64,000 nucleotides of DNA, taken from Rehmannia glutinosa (taxonomy: Eukaryota > Streptophyta > Magnoliopsida > Lamiales > Orobanchaceae). The position numbers and the translations under genes were made by a program. This document shows positions 10,080 through 22,189 of the stretch, piece by piece. Within the stretch, counting starts at the first letter, position 1. Each line of letters starts with the position of its first letter. The notes beneath the pieces are model-generated. The model was not told the DNA's origin. It saw nothing but the letters and a program-made list of their open reading frames with translations, and searched no databases. The stretch covers positions 248,029-312,028 of the forward strand of contig JABTTQ020003405.1 in NCBI GenBank assembly GCA_016081115.2, given 5' to 3'.

Positions 10080-13000
10080 TATACCAAGTGTCACTTGATA
10101 GAGGATATCAAGAAGGAGCCGACAGAGTCCGATAATTTAGATGAGTTTAGGAATGGGCCGTTTGGGGCATTTTTGGACTTCGACTCGGACGCACTCCTGA
10201 CCTTGAAGCGTATGCTCGGTAGATAGATCTTGGTGGAGGGATCTGAGACGAGCGACTTGTGGTTCCGTGTTGGTGGGCGGAACCTCAGATTTGGCCTACG
10301 AGAGTTTGCAATGGTTATGGGGTTACGCCTTGGCCCCTCGGTGATTGACCCATGCTCCTCACAGCATATCCCTCCGGAGGAGTATACCGTCGATTTCGAC
10401 GAGGAGTCCTTGATACCGTGAAGGTATTGCCACTTTTCGTTGTGGGTCATTTCGTGAGCACGACAGGAGGATAATCAAGATGGAGTATATCTTATTCATC
10501 ACGAAGTATTCAGGCGCTCTCGATTCACCGGGTCTTTGTCCCATTATGGCCGGGACTTTGGTTGAGGATGCCCCGAGGATTAGGGCATTCCCATGGGGCT
10601 CCTACGTGTATGGGCATCTCCTCCATTATCTTGATACTGGGATCCTAACCCCTGATGATCCTGAGAGACCAGTCTAGTTCCACATATATGCCTACTTCTA
10701 TCCTATACATGTATATATAATTTAACACTTTCACTTTTAAAACAAGCATTTCATATTGTAATCGGGTTAATTCATTACTTATTTGTTTTTTTGATACAAC
10801 TATGAGCATTTGAGAAATTCCTTCACTCGGTCGGGACCTTGCCCGGACCTGCGGGTTGGAAGACTATCCCAGGGGGCGGCGGTTTAGATACCCCAAGAGG
10901 ACCTTGGTGCGGTGGCGTTATTTGATGACCCCAAGGTAATTTTCATTTTTTTACGAAATCATATGTGTAATAGTGGTATTGATTCTATTTTTACGTAATT
11001 AAGCTAAAGTTTTCCTATTTTTTTCACGGATGATATGCACACCATTACAGCCCACCGAGGTGGAGTTACGACTCCCTTACATACAAGGGATTGATATGGA
11101 CATGTCGCAGATTGATGTATGTCCATATGGTTCATTTTCCATCTCGAGTTGCCCTACTTGGCCCGACGCTATTGTTAGGAGGATTGTTTCGAGCAGGACA
11201 TACTGCCAGGTCAGGACTGCTTACGTGTCGGCGTTCGAAGAGGCAGATGACCCAGTCCTAGCCTGCATGTATTGGTGATGATGATGATAGTGAGGCTGAG
11301 GATATTGATCTGCCTGCACATTCGAGTCGTCCTTCTCAGAGGTGGAGGACCCATACCCAGCCTCCACCCCTGCCTCGACGCTCTCCACCTGCACCTTTGT
11401 CTCTCCGTCCTCCTCATGATAGGTCTATACCTCGACACTCGACCCATCAGTATCCACCTCCTTCCGGATCTCCAGCGGGGGCTCCTCGTCCCTCATCACA
11501 GACCGGTGCACCGCGACCTGCAGGACTGACTTTTCTATCTGACCCCACTGTGAGCCATTCTACCCGTGTATTCCTAAAGATGTGGAGACAACTGTAGGTC
11601 GGGTGATTGATCGTGCACTGGTTCATCATAGAGAGATCATGATGGCTTCTGTACGAGATGAGATTGAGTCGTACTTGGATACTCGACTGCCTAATTTGCT
11701 ATGTCGTGTATTGCGTGAGCAGCAGCCTGCAGAGCCGAGTCACGACCATCACGATTCAGAGCCGGACATAGATGATCCATCTCTACGCACCAGCCACGGG
11801 AATCGTGGAGCACAGGGGTAGACATATTCCGTTTAGACATAAGACTTTATGTACGAGGTATGTATATGTTATGCATTCTATCTTCTATTGAATTTGATAC
11901 TTTGTATTGAAGTGGAAATGGTATTAATAGTACTTCAATTGCTTCTACTATTTGTTAGGACAGTAGGCTACCCACCGTTGCGGAGGGTTTTTCGCAGGCA
12001 GTGCCTAATGATACTCCGTGTGGCACACCCCTGCCCCCACAACTTCCATCTGCAGTAGTTGTTGAGCATACTAGAGAGTCTGCAGAGGCTGGTACTGCGG
12101 GGGTGGTTGCGGGGGACAAGGCAGGAGAGATTACTCCCGTTGACCCTTACGTCCTGCCCGCCACATCCGTATGCCGTCGAGGTTCCTACAGTCTCTGTTT
12201 ATAGACTTAGATGAGGAGAGGCAGAAATTGATTAAAGACAATATACTCGATTTATGGAGATGCCTAACCCTCTGTGTATGTTCGTATATTTTGTTTGTCC
12301 TTAACATTATTTCATTTCAATACTCGTTAAACTGATACTCTTTTATATCTGTGATTCGAGATATAGGACTAGTGCCAGCTTGGTATAAGGGCCCCGCTTC
12401 TTTCTCGAGATTGAGGACATAGAGGAGGATCTAACCAATAATGTAAGTAGGTTTTTTTAAGTATTTATTTCATTTCAATAATTGTTATTGTTGTTTTAAT
12501 CTCATGTTGTTTAAAATGTTGCAACATATTGATCCTTATCTCGAGGTCCTTATTCAGAGATTGCATTACGGGGTTTGGCTGCACCCTGGTGTCGGAGCAG
12601 ACACTCTGAACATCCAGGATTGTTCATTTTTTGTAAGTTTTTAATTTCAATTGACGTTCCTTAAACATACTTTATACTGTTGAAGGACTGATACTAATGT
12701 TTTTAAAATGAAAATTATATACAGATCCACCTGAAAGATGCATGGGATCACATCCCTGAGGACAACGAGTGTCAGGGTGCTTACGGGGGTAGCTGCCCGT
12801 ACCTATAGTGGTCGATACCGAGACAGCTGCTGCAGTATGTTCATGGGCGGTGTCTAGTGTGGGTTAGCCTTGATACGAGGTCCCAAATGTAAGTATTAGT
12901 CACATTATAGCTTTGCTGCATCTGACTTGTAGTTCGTATTAGTCATATAATCCACTTAATAATGTTTCATTGTATTACATTTTTAGATCGTCTTTATATG

Positions 13001-13090
13001 TCTATGCTCGGGCATTGGATCGTATGTTGTTCGATCGATCGAGTGGGATATTCAACTATATGACCCATTGTCACATCGATGGATAATCCT
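10080..13090 (+). pseudogene. Decayed multi-exon DUF1985-type gene (transposon-associated)
   Basis: From about 10081 a frame reads FRNGPFGAFLDF, then GSETSDLWFRVGGRNLRFGL and REFAMVMGLRLGP, the hallmark core of DUF1985, a domain found with Ulp1-like C48 peptidases in plant Mutator-like elements. A stop (TAG, near 10222) and frame changes interrupt it. A further segment (10465-10677) reads HDRRIIKMEYILFIT and RAFPWGSYVYG, matching the distal part of the domain. Exon-like pieces with GT...AG edges follow: donor near 10935, acceptor near 11049, then a PTEVELRLPYIQ segment, an acidic and Pro/Arg/Ser-rich linker (11270-11590), and further splice-like edges near 11857/11958, 12629/12723 and 12888/12987. 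I could not identify peptidase catalytic residues. Intron-like structure is seen; function is inferred from the domain only. Confidence 0.5.
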
Positions 13091-14087
13091 TCTAACCCGA
13101 CCATCTATCATCACCGTCGGGACGAAGCCACTTAGTAGCTGGCAAGGGGCAACTAAGCCCCTCAAATTTTAAAAAAAAGGAGTTATTTGGTCTTTTCACT
13201 TTTAATCTTAAAATAAATAGAAAAATAGAAAAAAGAATTTCAATTATCTTGCATTCTTCTTTCCTGCTTTCATTTTTGAATTTTGAAAATATGAGTCTAG
13301 GTCATTTTTCCCATTTCTAACAAAAATTGTACATTTTTTAAGCAACGCCATAAACTTCAACTTAAATTTTTGCATTATTCTCTTGTGTCTCTATTTGTCC
13401 CTTTTGGTATATTGATGTAATAGTATTTTGTTATTTATTTTTTAATATTAAGATATGATTGAATTAATACAATGACTTAATCAAAATTTCTACTTATTTT
13501 AAATTTGATGTATTGTTTTTAATTTTTACATGTGGTAATGGACAAATTGTCCACTTATGTTTTGTAAAAATGAAAATAGTCATATTATTTGAAAATATAT
13601 TTTCTAGACATTTTGACACGGTCATACACTTCTTGTATTCTCTAATGAGGTACTTGGTTATATTTCAGAAAATTAATGCGGTATATATTTTTCGGTATGG
13701 GTCATAGACCGATCCGTAGAAAGGAAAAAAAAAACAAAGTGAAAATTTGAACTCAAAAATGGCTAAAAAAATATGGTTAAAACTATTTTTATTATGGAGA
13801 AGTGGTCAAAAATCCGATGGACTTTTTTTATATTAATATTAGTTGGGCCCCCCTACCCGAGATTCCTGGCTTTGACCGTCACCGCCAGCTGCTCCCGCTT
13901 CAATGTCTTCTTTCCCAATTGCTCTCTGCTGGTGGTTATTTTGAGTGGCGCGGGATTCCGGTTAGATGCGACAAGTTGCCCATTACGACGATCCGCCGCG
14001 AGTAAGATCGGTTCATACAGACGGATAGCCACGGCCAGGGCGCATTTGCGGCATGTATGACGAGCGTTTGTTGGATGAACGGTTCAT
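13091..14087. other. Non-genic stretch
   Basis: No supportable gene. A GGGACGAAGCCACTTAG / GGCAAGGGGCAACTAAGC patch at 13117-13160 looks like the edge of a common GGGGCGGAGCC-type repeat. The frame at 13773-14060, with a GC-richer stretch at 13840-14050, gives no recognised domain. Base composition changes sharply at 13840, hinting at a separate insertion. Confidence 0.4.
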
Positions 14088-14125
14088 GAACATAAACGAA
14101 CAAATTTTCTTGTTCGTTTATGTTC
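14088..14125. repeat. Perfect 16-bp inverted repeat (hairpin)
   Basis: The left arm GAACATAAACGAACAA (14088-14103) and its exact reverse complement (14110-14125) are separated by a 6-base spacer. Related TGTTCGTTTA and GAGCTCGTTCACGAGC words continue to about 14205. It resembles a repeat rich in TTCGTTTATGTTC seen widely in plant genomes. No function is claimed. Confidence 0.8.
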
Positions 14126-14469
14126 ATTAAGCTTAATAAATGAACATAAATGAATGCTAATCGAGCTCGTTCACGAGCTATTTGTCGAAAGTTCTGTTCG
14201 TTTACATCTCTAATTATATCATATTAATCATCTTTTTATGATTATACTGCATATATAAAACAAAAAAATAAACATAATAACTAGAAACTACAATTTTTTT
14301 TAGTTTTTCTTTTTTTTTTTCACTTTTTTTTTTTTTTTTTATTTTTTTCCATCAATTTTCAAGCTTTCTTTTTCCACAAAACAAATTAAGTAGTTATAAC
14401 ACTAACAACAATGCTTTCACCAAGGAGAACAACTAAATGCAAATAGGTAAACCCTAAATCGAAAAAACC

Positions 14470-16340
14470 ATGCTCCTAAAATATCGAATGCCGATTGTTG
14501 TCTTCTCCATCCTTCCGACCGCTGTGACTGGTAATCCTCGATCGCATCTTTCTATGGATCTACATAATTTACTTTTCCTTGAAATTTTCAACCATAAGGT
14601 TTCTACGATCGATTTGCTGCACGTTAAGGAGACGCTTCCTTCAGTGATGGGATTGCAACCATCGATTACTCCGACCAACGACGACGTTAAGTATATCAAT
14701 TCTCAGATTTCTAATATACAACAATTGCCATATGTTGAGGCCACTCATGTAGCATTCGATGGCACGTCTCCTCCTAGGTTTTGTTTAAACCCTAGCAGGC
14801 TTCACACATGCATGGCGTGATACCATACAGTTAAGGGACTTCTTCTTCATTCAACGTTGACAAATAGACTTCCGGGGATTGAAAATCAGAGATACATGAT
14901 ATGCCACAACATTCTGATGGAAAAGGGCCAAAAATTACGCAATCGTTTGCTCATACCATGTCGACTGGAGACTCTTCCAAGCCGGTTAAAAAGGGGGAAT
15001 ATTTTTATGTTACCATGGATGAAGATATTTATCAACAATGTACTGCGGAACTTCGAAACTCATTAATTGGTGGTGTGAATTTTCCCCAGTGGCACGGGCC
15101 GATGATGTTGGACGATCTCAAGAAAAAGTTGACACGATATGGAATCATCAATCTCCTTGAAATTCATTTCCTGGGCAAGGATACTACAACATCCAAATAT
15201 CGGATTTGAATGAGAGACAACGATTCTCTGAGAAGCGATGTGGAATTTAACCCTGGGTTCAATTCGCCTAATGAATTGGATCCCCGATTTTAACCCATAC
15301 AAAATCAATACATCCATGCTCGGGTTTGGGTTCGCATTTACGAGCTAAGTTTGGAATATTGACATCATTCGGTGATTGATTAAATTGGTCTGTGCCATAG
15401 GTACTCCTATGCAAATTGACATCATTCTTTAATGGGTGAGGTGGGTCACTTTGTCCGTGTTCTTGTCGAATTAGATCTTAGCTCTCCGCTTCAAGAATGC
15501 ATAATGGTTGAATGATCAGGACATTGCTCTTTTGTTTCCATCCGATATGAAAATATTCCAGAATATTATGTTTATTGTCGGATTGTAGGTCATATTATTA
15601 ATCATTGTATACAATCCACAACTCATGAGGTAAAACAGGCAGATGTTGAGGTGCGTCCTCGAAGTCGTTTGGCGGGCAGGCATTATAATAGAGGGAGGTT
15701 TCTGGCTAAAAAGGATAAGGACGTGGGTGAAACTTGGATGCAAGTGAAAAAGAAAAGGGACGGCCCTCAAAAGACAACCCGGATAACAGAGCTTCTACAT
15801 CGGGTATTGCAACCCGAAACTCGTTCGATATCTTTGAGGAGCTTGATGTCAATCGTCAACAGTAGGAGGAAAATCATATCAATTTTGATAGTGGAGAATA
15901 GCATGGCAATGGAGACAACATGACAGTTAAGAACAATGATAAAGATGCTCAAGAAAACAAAGAGCGTTCGCTGGTGGTCTACGAACCTCAACCATCATAT
16001 ACTATTCATAATCAGGGGTAGACTGATCGGTTGGTTGACAAGGAGAAGGCTGACGTAAATAAGGCCATTGAGACCGTGAATAATAAAAGAACCCTGTTAG
16101 TAAATACGTGTTAAAACCTAGTGATCCTTCGGAAAGTTTTAATTGATGAACTTTCGGAGAGCTTTCAAGCCATGGCGCAATAGCCCCAAAGAGGTGGTCC
16201 GATATGGCGGAAGATGAAGAGCAAAATGAAGAAAAAGACAAAAAGAAGCTTTAAAGACCAATCTAGGCAACTATTCAACTACTCCGCTTGTCATTCACTC
16301 ATGTGCTCCCCTCGAGGAAGCTATGAAGAATATGGACATT
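14470..16340 (+). pseudogene. LINE ORF1-like gene (DUF4283 plus CCHC knuckle), decayed
   Basis: Several frames together resemble the ORF1 protein of plant LINEs. The N-terminal DUF4283-like part includes SLIGGVNFPQWHGPMM (about 15060-15107) followed by DDLKKKLT. The next part reads FNPYKINTSM and ARVWVRIYELSLEYWH (about 15285-15370) with frame shifts, then IRYENIPEYYVYCRIVGHII (15540-15600), a zinc-knuckle-like segment of the CCHC_4 type in which the first cysteine appears lost. A basic tail follows (RPRSRLAGRHYNRGRF, from 15651). Stops at 14818, 15207 and elsewhere show it is dead. No ORF2 (endonuclease/reverse transcriptase) follows: sequence of copia A on the other strand begins near 16340. 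The part before 14860 has no domain I recognise but reads in a compatible orientation. Confidence 0.6.
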
Positions 16341-16770
16341 GATCGGGTGCAACAAACCCTTCAGGTTGTTCCATGTAGATTTCAACATCTATCTCTCCAT
16401 TCAGAAACGCCGTCTTGACATCCATCTGATGAATCTCTAGATTGTGCAAAGCAACAATCGCGAGAAGCACCCAAATAGATGCAATCCTCATTACTGGAGA
16501 ATAGGTATCATAGAAGTCATATCCTTCTTTTTGTTTAAAGCCTTTGGCTACAAGCCGTGCTTTATACTTATCAATAGTTCCATATGCTTTATACTTCTTC
16601 TTTAGGATCCATTTACATCCTAAAGGTTTATGACCAGCAGGGAGATCAACCAACTCCCAAGTATGGTTCTGCAGAATAGATTCGATTTCACTATTGATAG
16701 CTTCTTGCCAGAGCGGAGCATCTGGACTACTTATATCCTCTTTAGTCGAGTTTGGCTCACCATCTAACAT
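16321..16770 (-). pseudogene. Copia A reverse transcriptase, N-terminal fragment
   Basis: An open frame of 149 codons resembles the start of the copia reverse transcriptase domain (RVT_2). Visible motifs are WQEAINSEIESI, NHTWELVDLP, GCKWILKKK, YKARLVAKGF, YSPVMRIASI and QMDVKTAFLNGEI, the last carrying the first catalytic aspartate (VKTAFL context), then MEQPEGF. It ends soon after, so the YVDD active-site motif and RNase H are missing. The last handful of codons and the stop come from neighbouring DNA. Confidence 0.85.
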
Positions 16771-17725
16771 AAATGTTATGTAATCTGGCCCAAATGACTT
16801 AGCCGTCTTAGACCTCTTACTGTGTCTTGGTTCTTCACTAATTGGTGTTGAACCACTTGCAGTTTCGTGAGTTCTTATTAGTACTCACTTCTAACTTTTG
16901 TATTCAAGGGTAGGCATCCTCAAAGAATATAGCATTCCTTGATTCGATTATGGTACCTTCAGTCATTTCGGATTTTTTGACTTATGTATCATAAACCTAT
17001 ATGCACTACTTTGATATGCATATCCCACAAAGACTCAATCAACTGTCTTTTGTCTAATTTTAACTTGTTTTGGTTCAGGTATTGCTACCTTAGCCAAACA
17101 CCCCCACACTTTAAGGTATTTATAAGAAGGCTTACGATTTTTCCACAATTCATAAGGTGTCTTATCTTTCCCTTTAAGTGGATATTCAATATGTGGTTGG
17201 CTGTTAAAATAGCTTTCCCCACATATTCTGGGGTAATCCAGAACTTATCAACATGGCATTCATCATCTCTTTTAGAGTCCAGTTTTTGTGTTCAGCAACA
17301 CCGTTAGACTGTGGTAAATATGGTGCTGTTGCTTGATGAATTATGCCCGACTGGGTACATAGTTCTTCAAATGGTGCAACATATCGCCACCTCTATCACT
17401 CCGAATTATTTTAATCCGGCTGCCAAGTTGATTTTCAACTTCATTTTTTTAATTCTTAAAAGCTTCTAATGCTTCATCTTTGCTTCTTTACAAGTATAAG
17501 TAGCAAAACCTTGTGCAATCATCAATAAATGTGATGAAATATTTTTTTACCACCTTTAGTTTGCACAAATTTTAGATTACACACATCAGTGTGTATCAAC
17601 TCTAAAGGTGAAGTGCTCATTTCAACCAAATGAAATGGTAATTTAGCCATTTTAGCTTCAACACAAACTTCACATTTTCTTTGTGAGTTTACTTCAGGTA
17701 AATTAATTAATTCTAAATTTATCAA
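16771..17725 (-). pseudogene. Copia A integrase, broken
   Basis: The 67-codon frame at 17522-17725 carries the end of the GAG-pre-integrase zinc region (CEVCVEAKMAKLPF) and the start of the integrase core (LELIHTDVC, with the first catalytic aspartate). A frame shift at about 17545 follows. Other frames hold FIDDCTRFCYLY, IKIIRSDRGG (second Asp context, near 17400) and the rest of the core, with several stops, down to about 16770. Homology is clear over its length, but no functional protein is possible. Confidence 0.8.
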
Positions 17726-18616
17726 TCATTTTATAGCATTCAAATTTACATGTCCTAATCTAATATGCCATAAATTAGAGCACTCATCAATATAAACATA
17801 AGAAGATTCGTTCTTATTCATATTCTCGCCAAAATGGCGTACAGTCATTACATTCATTTTGAACAGTCCTTTGTCTAGATAACCCCTACCAAGGAACTGT
17901 CCAAATTTGCTAAGTACAAACTTTTCAGGCTCAAAAACTAGTCTAAACCTATGGTTGACCAGCAGCGAACCCGAAACCAGGTTTTTGCGAATGTCTGGGA
18001 CATACAACATATCCTTCAGCTTCAACTCCTTTCCCGAATTAAGCTTTAGCACCACCGTTCTAACGCCAGCAACATCAGAAGAGGCGTGATTCCCCATATG
18101 GAGCTTCCTTCCGATCGATGGGATGTAAGAAGAGAATGCATCCTGATTAGAACAGACATGGCAAGTGGCATCGATACCCACATACCATTCTTTTGGGTTA
18201 TCCACCACATTGGTTTCAAACACCACCGCCGACATGTCAACGTCTGTCAGCTCATTTTCTTCAACCACATTAGCATTGGACTGCAGTTTTGTTTTCTTTT
18301 TCTTTGGCTGACGGCAGTCCTTTGCTATATGGTTCAATTTTCCACAGTTGTAGCAAGTTCCCTGGAATTTTCCAGCTGCTGGTTTCTTGCCTTTATTGTT
18401 AGGACTTTTCTTTGAATTACTTGACGAGACGTGCTCCATCAAGATGGCTTTTGACTCCATAAAGACAAGCTTGGACTTAGAGTCAATCCTCTTATTGTCT
18501 TCCTCAATTCTGAGTTTGACAATCAGATCCCGTAGTCCCATCTCCTTTCGCTTATGTTTGAGATAATTCTTGAAATCCCTCCAACTAGGGGGCAATTTCT
18601 CAATCAAGGCGGCCAC
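17726..18616 (-). pseudogene. Copia A gag C-terminus, zinc knuckle and protease
   Basis: A 296-codon frame. It starts inside the gag UBN2 domain (LIEKLPPSWRDFKNYLKHKR), continues with a CCHC zinc knuckle (CYNCGKLNHIAKDC, about residues 87-100), then the aspartic protease and the first part of GAG-pre-integrase (LWHIRLGHVNLNAI) at the end. The protease active-site region reads WYVGIDATCHVC: the position normally holding the catalytic Asp carries Gly, so the enzyme would be dead. It is separated from the gag part upstream by one in-frame stop (TAA at 18614-18616) and from the integrase downstream by another (TGA near 17726), so single-base changes explain both gaps. Confidence 0.85.
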
Positions 18617-19165
18617 TTAGAATGCTTCCGACAAAGCCATTCCCTCGGCAGAGATTTTATGTAGGATCAACTGGAACTTCTGAACTTGTTCCATCATGGT
18701 TTTAGAATCAACTATCACAAAATCCAAGAACTTACCAACAATAAGTTTCTTTGTCTTAAGATCCTCGGTTTTGTACTTCTTCTCCAAAGAATTCCACAAT
18801 TCTTTGGAGAATTTCACAGCACAATACACACAATAAAGTACATCACTAAGTCCATTTAGCACATAGTTACGGCACAGGAAATCACCCTGGCCCCATGCAT
18901 CAAACGCAACGCGATTTTCATCATTCGTTTCGTTCTCAGCAACAATAGGATCATCCTCGGTCGATATTTCGCCAAACTCGGGGTAGTCGGGTAAAACATC
19001 ATTTTTTGCTGCCACCTCTTGAAGTCGAAACCCATGAATTTTTCGGGTTTCTCGGCTTGAGAGGAGGGATGACAGGGTTTTGCTTGAGCTTGCCTTCGTG
19101 AAGTTCGATAATTTGTCTTGCGATTGTTGATTACTGAGAATGTGGTTACAACAGAAAGCCTTCAC
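18617..19165 (-). pseudogene. Copia A gag N-terminal region (UBN2)
   Basis: A frame of 182 codons. Its first 60 or so residues are Ser/Lys-rich with no match I recognise. From about residue 85 it follows the copia gag UBN2 domain: AFDAWGQGDFLCRNYVLNGL, SDVLYCVYC, KELWNSLEKKYKTEDLKTKK and KFLDFVIVDSKTMMEQVQ. It ends at an in-frame stop, after which the domain continues in the next open frame, so a single nonsense mutation splits gag. The product would package retrotransposon RNA. Confidence 0.85.
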
Positions 19166-19179
19166 AATGGCTCAATTAC

Positions 19180-19646
19180 AAATGGAATATGAAACTATTC
19201 TATTACAAATAGAATTTCTTGAAACAGAACTTCGGAAGGCGAATAAAGTAAGTTGAGTCGAGATATCTGTCTCTATCCGCAAGACAATTACGTCCCGGCT
19301 AGTGCTCACGGTTTGGCGTATTGCCTCCAAAAAAATAAAAAGCCGGCCTTGTAGTAGCACCACCACTAACACGAAGCACATTCGAACTAAAAAGTGTTGA
19401 AGACTGGTTCTTTGGACTTTGAGTGCAGAATGCCTAAATATGGCTTTATGTATGAATATTTTCTGTGTTGTAAACTGTAATGCACTAAAATGAATATATA
19501 GCCAACAATTCCACCTGCAGGAGAAAAAACTGGGCTGTGGGCATTAATCACATGTAACAGCCAATGTGTTACATCCCACTACTACATAACTCAAGTAGTT
19601 GTCTAACTTTATGTGACCACCACTGCAGGAGGTACTAACTCCAACA
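19180..19646 (-). repeat. Probable 5' LTR and leader of copia A
   Basis: On the minus strand the region begins TGTTGGAGTTAGTACC at 19646 and leads directly to gag. A TG start and the position upstream of gag fit a copia 5' LTR. The inner end and primer-binding site are not clear; the matching 3' LTR is lost, so the length is unproven. Confidence 0.45.
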
Positions 19647-20914
19647 AACACACGAATTTGAACACCTACAATGTCCATATTCATTGGGCTCCAACAGTCC
19701 AACAGTCAATTGAATCTGGGCCAAACCCATTTTCGAGTGGCAAAACTTTAGTGGACCTGGACCCGGGCCTAATAGGGCCGACCGGCCCAAGGCCTAGGCC
19801 CATGCCCAAGCCCAGACCCAGGACGGGCCGAGCAGGCGCGCGCGTGTGTGGCCCACTTGTGATCATCCACTTGCGTTATAGTTTATACAACAAATAACAC
19901 ATTCTAGTAAATAAACTAGGATAAACATTGATTTGTATTCCATATGAGATAAGACAAAAGCCTTTCATTTCCCTTTACATAATCTTTTCATAATGCCAAT
20001 TAATGTGGCTACCTATGTGTATTAATTTCTCACTCACCGAAATTCAATTTTGAGAAATAAAAAATACTACAAACATTTACTCGGAACGTAGATTAATAAT
20101 ATATAATTAATTCCTCTAAAATTAAATATTTAGCCACCAAAAATTTGGTCAAAGTCGGGTCGACACCCTCTTTATCAAAACTAAAATTTCCAACAGGCAG
20201 ACGGATTAATTCTTCGTGTTTAGTTTCTGCATAATAACAGTGGTAATGTAAGATTGTAATTTGCACAATTTTAGTGTAGATTTTGCATGCAGTTTGAACT
20301 AAAAATGAATACACATATATTTTAATACACTAAAACCATTAATTTAAAAGAAAACATTTAGCGCAACTAGAGTTTTGTTGCGCCACATAATTTGTTCACA
20401 TCTTCGGCAGGCTTAATAGAAAGAAAAAATAATTTAAGTTTGAGAGTTTTTCGATTACCGGATGTAAGATTCGCTATATTCTATGTTGCACACTTGAGAT
20501 AAGCAACACTTTTGCCAGGTAAATAGAACCCATTGCCATGCGACGCCCTTTTGAGAAGACATACCTATTGACTACATCAGCACAAGTGAACAACCGACAT
20601 ATATTCTGACAAAGGCCGTCACTTTTGAGAAGTTTGAGAAGCATAAGAATCAGCTGAAAATTACAAATTAAGCAAGGGTGTTGAAATTAATTTGTATTTT
20701 TCTCAAGAGTCATGTTCTAAATTTATCTAGGAGTATTGTTCTAGATGGTCAAATAATGTATTTATGAAGGTTTTGTAATCTGCAACTAGAATCGAATTAA
20801 GAAGTCTAGAGATCATAAGATACTCTATAAATAGGTCTTTATGTACTCTTTTGATATCATTAGAAAAAATAAATTTAAAAATCAAGAGTCTATTACATTT
20901 TATAGTCTAGCAAT
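19647..20914. other. Spacer with a GGCC-rich patch
   Basis: No supportable gene. At 19755-19850 repeated GGCCC, GGCCTAGG and CCCAAGCCC words form a GC-rich, partly palindromic patch, unlike its AT-rich surroundings; the open frames on both strands there are by-products of that repeat. The rest is AT-rich. Confidence 0.5.
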
Positions 20915-21075
20915 CATGACACTTGTCTCATTCTTGTTGTGTTTGAGTTGAATGGTAGGACATTTGTCTTCTCCTTGTTGTGCATGAGTTGATTAGTGGG
21001 ACACTTGTCTCATTAGGTGGGACACTTGTCTCCTCCTTGTTGTGCATGAGTTGATTAGTGGGACATTTGTCTCAT
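20915..21075 (+). repeat. Tandem repeat with GGACACTTGTCTC units
   Basis: Three to four imperfect copies of a unit containing GGGACACTTGTCTC, TCCTTGTTGTGCATGAG and TTGATTAGT, partly duplicated in blocks of about 40-70 bases. It sits immediately before the 28-bp array. Confidence 0.7.
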
Positions 21076-21127
21076 TGTTGTTTTGCAAGGTGGCAGCTTG
21101 GTCTACCACTGTGATGAGCTGGTCTTT

Positions 21128-21240
21128 TGGTCAGCCTTTTCTGGTCTCCGATCTTCTGGTCGGCCTTTTCTGGTCTCCGGACTCTGGTCGGCCTTTTCTG
21201 GTCTCCGGGCTCTGGTCGGCCTTTTACGGTCTCCGGCCTT
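21128..21240 (+). repeat. 28-bp tandem array, about four copies
   Basis: Units start TGGTCGGCCTTTTCTGGTCT near 21128 (variant TCAG), 21157, 21185 and 21213, a spacing of 29, 28 and 28 bases. The fourth copy has ACGG instead of CTGG. An open frame of 92 codons across it owes its openness to the near-28 period and has no known domain. Confidence 0.85.
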
Positions 21241-21605
21241 TCAGGCTAAAATTTAATGTGGTACGTGCTTGGCCTATGTCAGCAGGTTCTGGACTACCAC
21301 ATGTACATGATTTTCTTTAACAAATTGTCCTGCTTTGCTCGGGTATCATCAGGGCTTATGCAGGAAGAATTTGCAGCCATTGCTGCTACAACTGTATGAG
21401 AGAGATGATAGAATTGGCAGACTACATATATTACACAAGGCAAAACATCATCGTCGTGACGCTTTTTATCTTCATCGAAAGCCACTAATGGATGCTCATG
21501 ACCAAAATGTTTTGTGATCTCCATTTGTTATCTAGTATGTGATGCAAGTAATGTGTTTGATGAAATTGCTATGTGAAATGGAAATAGTTTTAGATGAGAC
21601 TTTTA

Positions 21606-21606
21606 T

Positions 21607-21638
<32 letters not shown>

Positions 21639-21649
21639 CATACACACAC
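21606..21649 (+). repeat. Compound (CA)n(TA)n microsatellite
   Basis: A CACACA run passes into TATATA and back to CATACACACAC. Seen directly. Confidence 0.9.
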
Positions 21650-22120
21650 TTACTACATATATATACTTAACTTACTATGCCCGCAAAGGTTATATAATAT
21701 TACCCCATTCTTGGGTGGTTTGGAATCTTAAAAAGTAGAAAAAGAGAGAGGTGATGATCAAGCTTGTTGTTCAAGTGTTGAATGCCATCCAAATGTTTTC
21801 CACGTTGATATCAGTAGTTGAAAAAGGTGAATTAAATATATAGAGATTGGATCAAATTAGACAATCCCTTACCGTGTGACCGTAAGGTCTAATCACAACT
21901 ACTCCAATTAAATAATTGATGGCTTAGATTAAGATGAATAAACTTTGATTATATATTAAATTTAATCACAATAAGGGTGACAATATAAAATCATAATAAA
22001 ATGTAACATTCTTACCATTAAATATAAGTATATAAAATTCAAAATAAAATCAAATAATATCAATAACGTTCCATACATATATAAATCCTGCAAAAATCGC
22101 CATCAATCTCACAAACAAAC
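21650..22120. other. AT-rich spacer
   Basis: No gene or repeat of note seen between the compound microsatellite and the CT run; only AT-rich sequence with short frames. Confidence 0.5.
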
Positions 22121-22173
22121 ATCTCTCTCCGTCTCTCTCTCTCTCTCTATTTATCTCTCTCTCATATTTCCAC
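22121..22173 (+). repeat. CT-rich microsatellite
   Basis: A run of CTCTCTCT units broken by ATTTAT. Seen directly. Confidence 0.85.
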
Positions 22174-22189
22174 CATTAGTGCAAAACAT

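Larger units (their letters stand above)
16341..19646 (-). mobile_element. Copia A: truncated Ty1/copia retrotransposon
   Basis: Read on the minus strand from 19646: a probable 5' LTR, gag, protease, integrase and the first part of reverse transcriptase, which stops at about 16345. Gag-PR-INT-RT order is the Ty1/copia order. The rest of reverse transcriptase, RNase H, the polypurine tract and the 3' LTR are absent; LINE-like sequence of the opposite strand takes over. Several nonsense codons, frame shifts and a damaged protease active site make it non-functional. Confidence 0.85.

Noticed and set aside
19613..19897. Pro/Arg-rich frame in the GC patch
   Set aside because: Openness comes from GGCCCA-type repeats; the opposite strand is open as well.
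21042..21320. 92-codon frame across the 28-bp array
   Set aside because: A repeat artefact: the near-28 period changes frame, no domain and no splice or promoter context.
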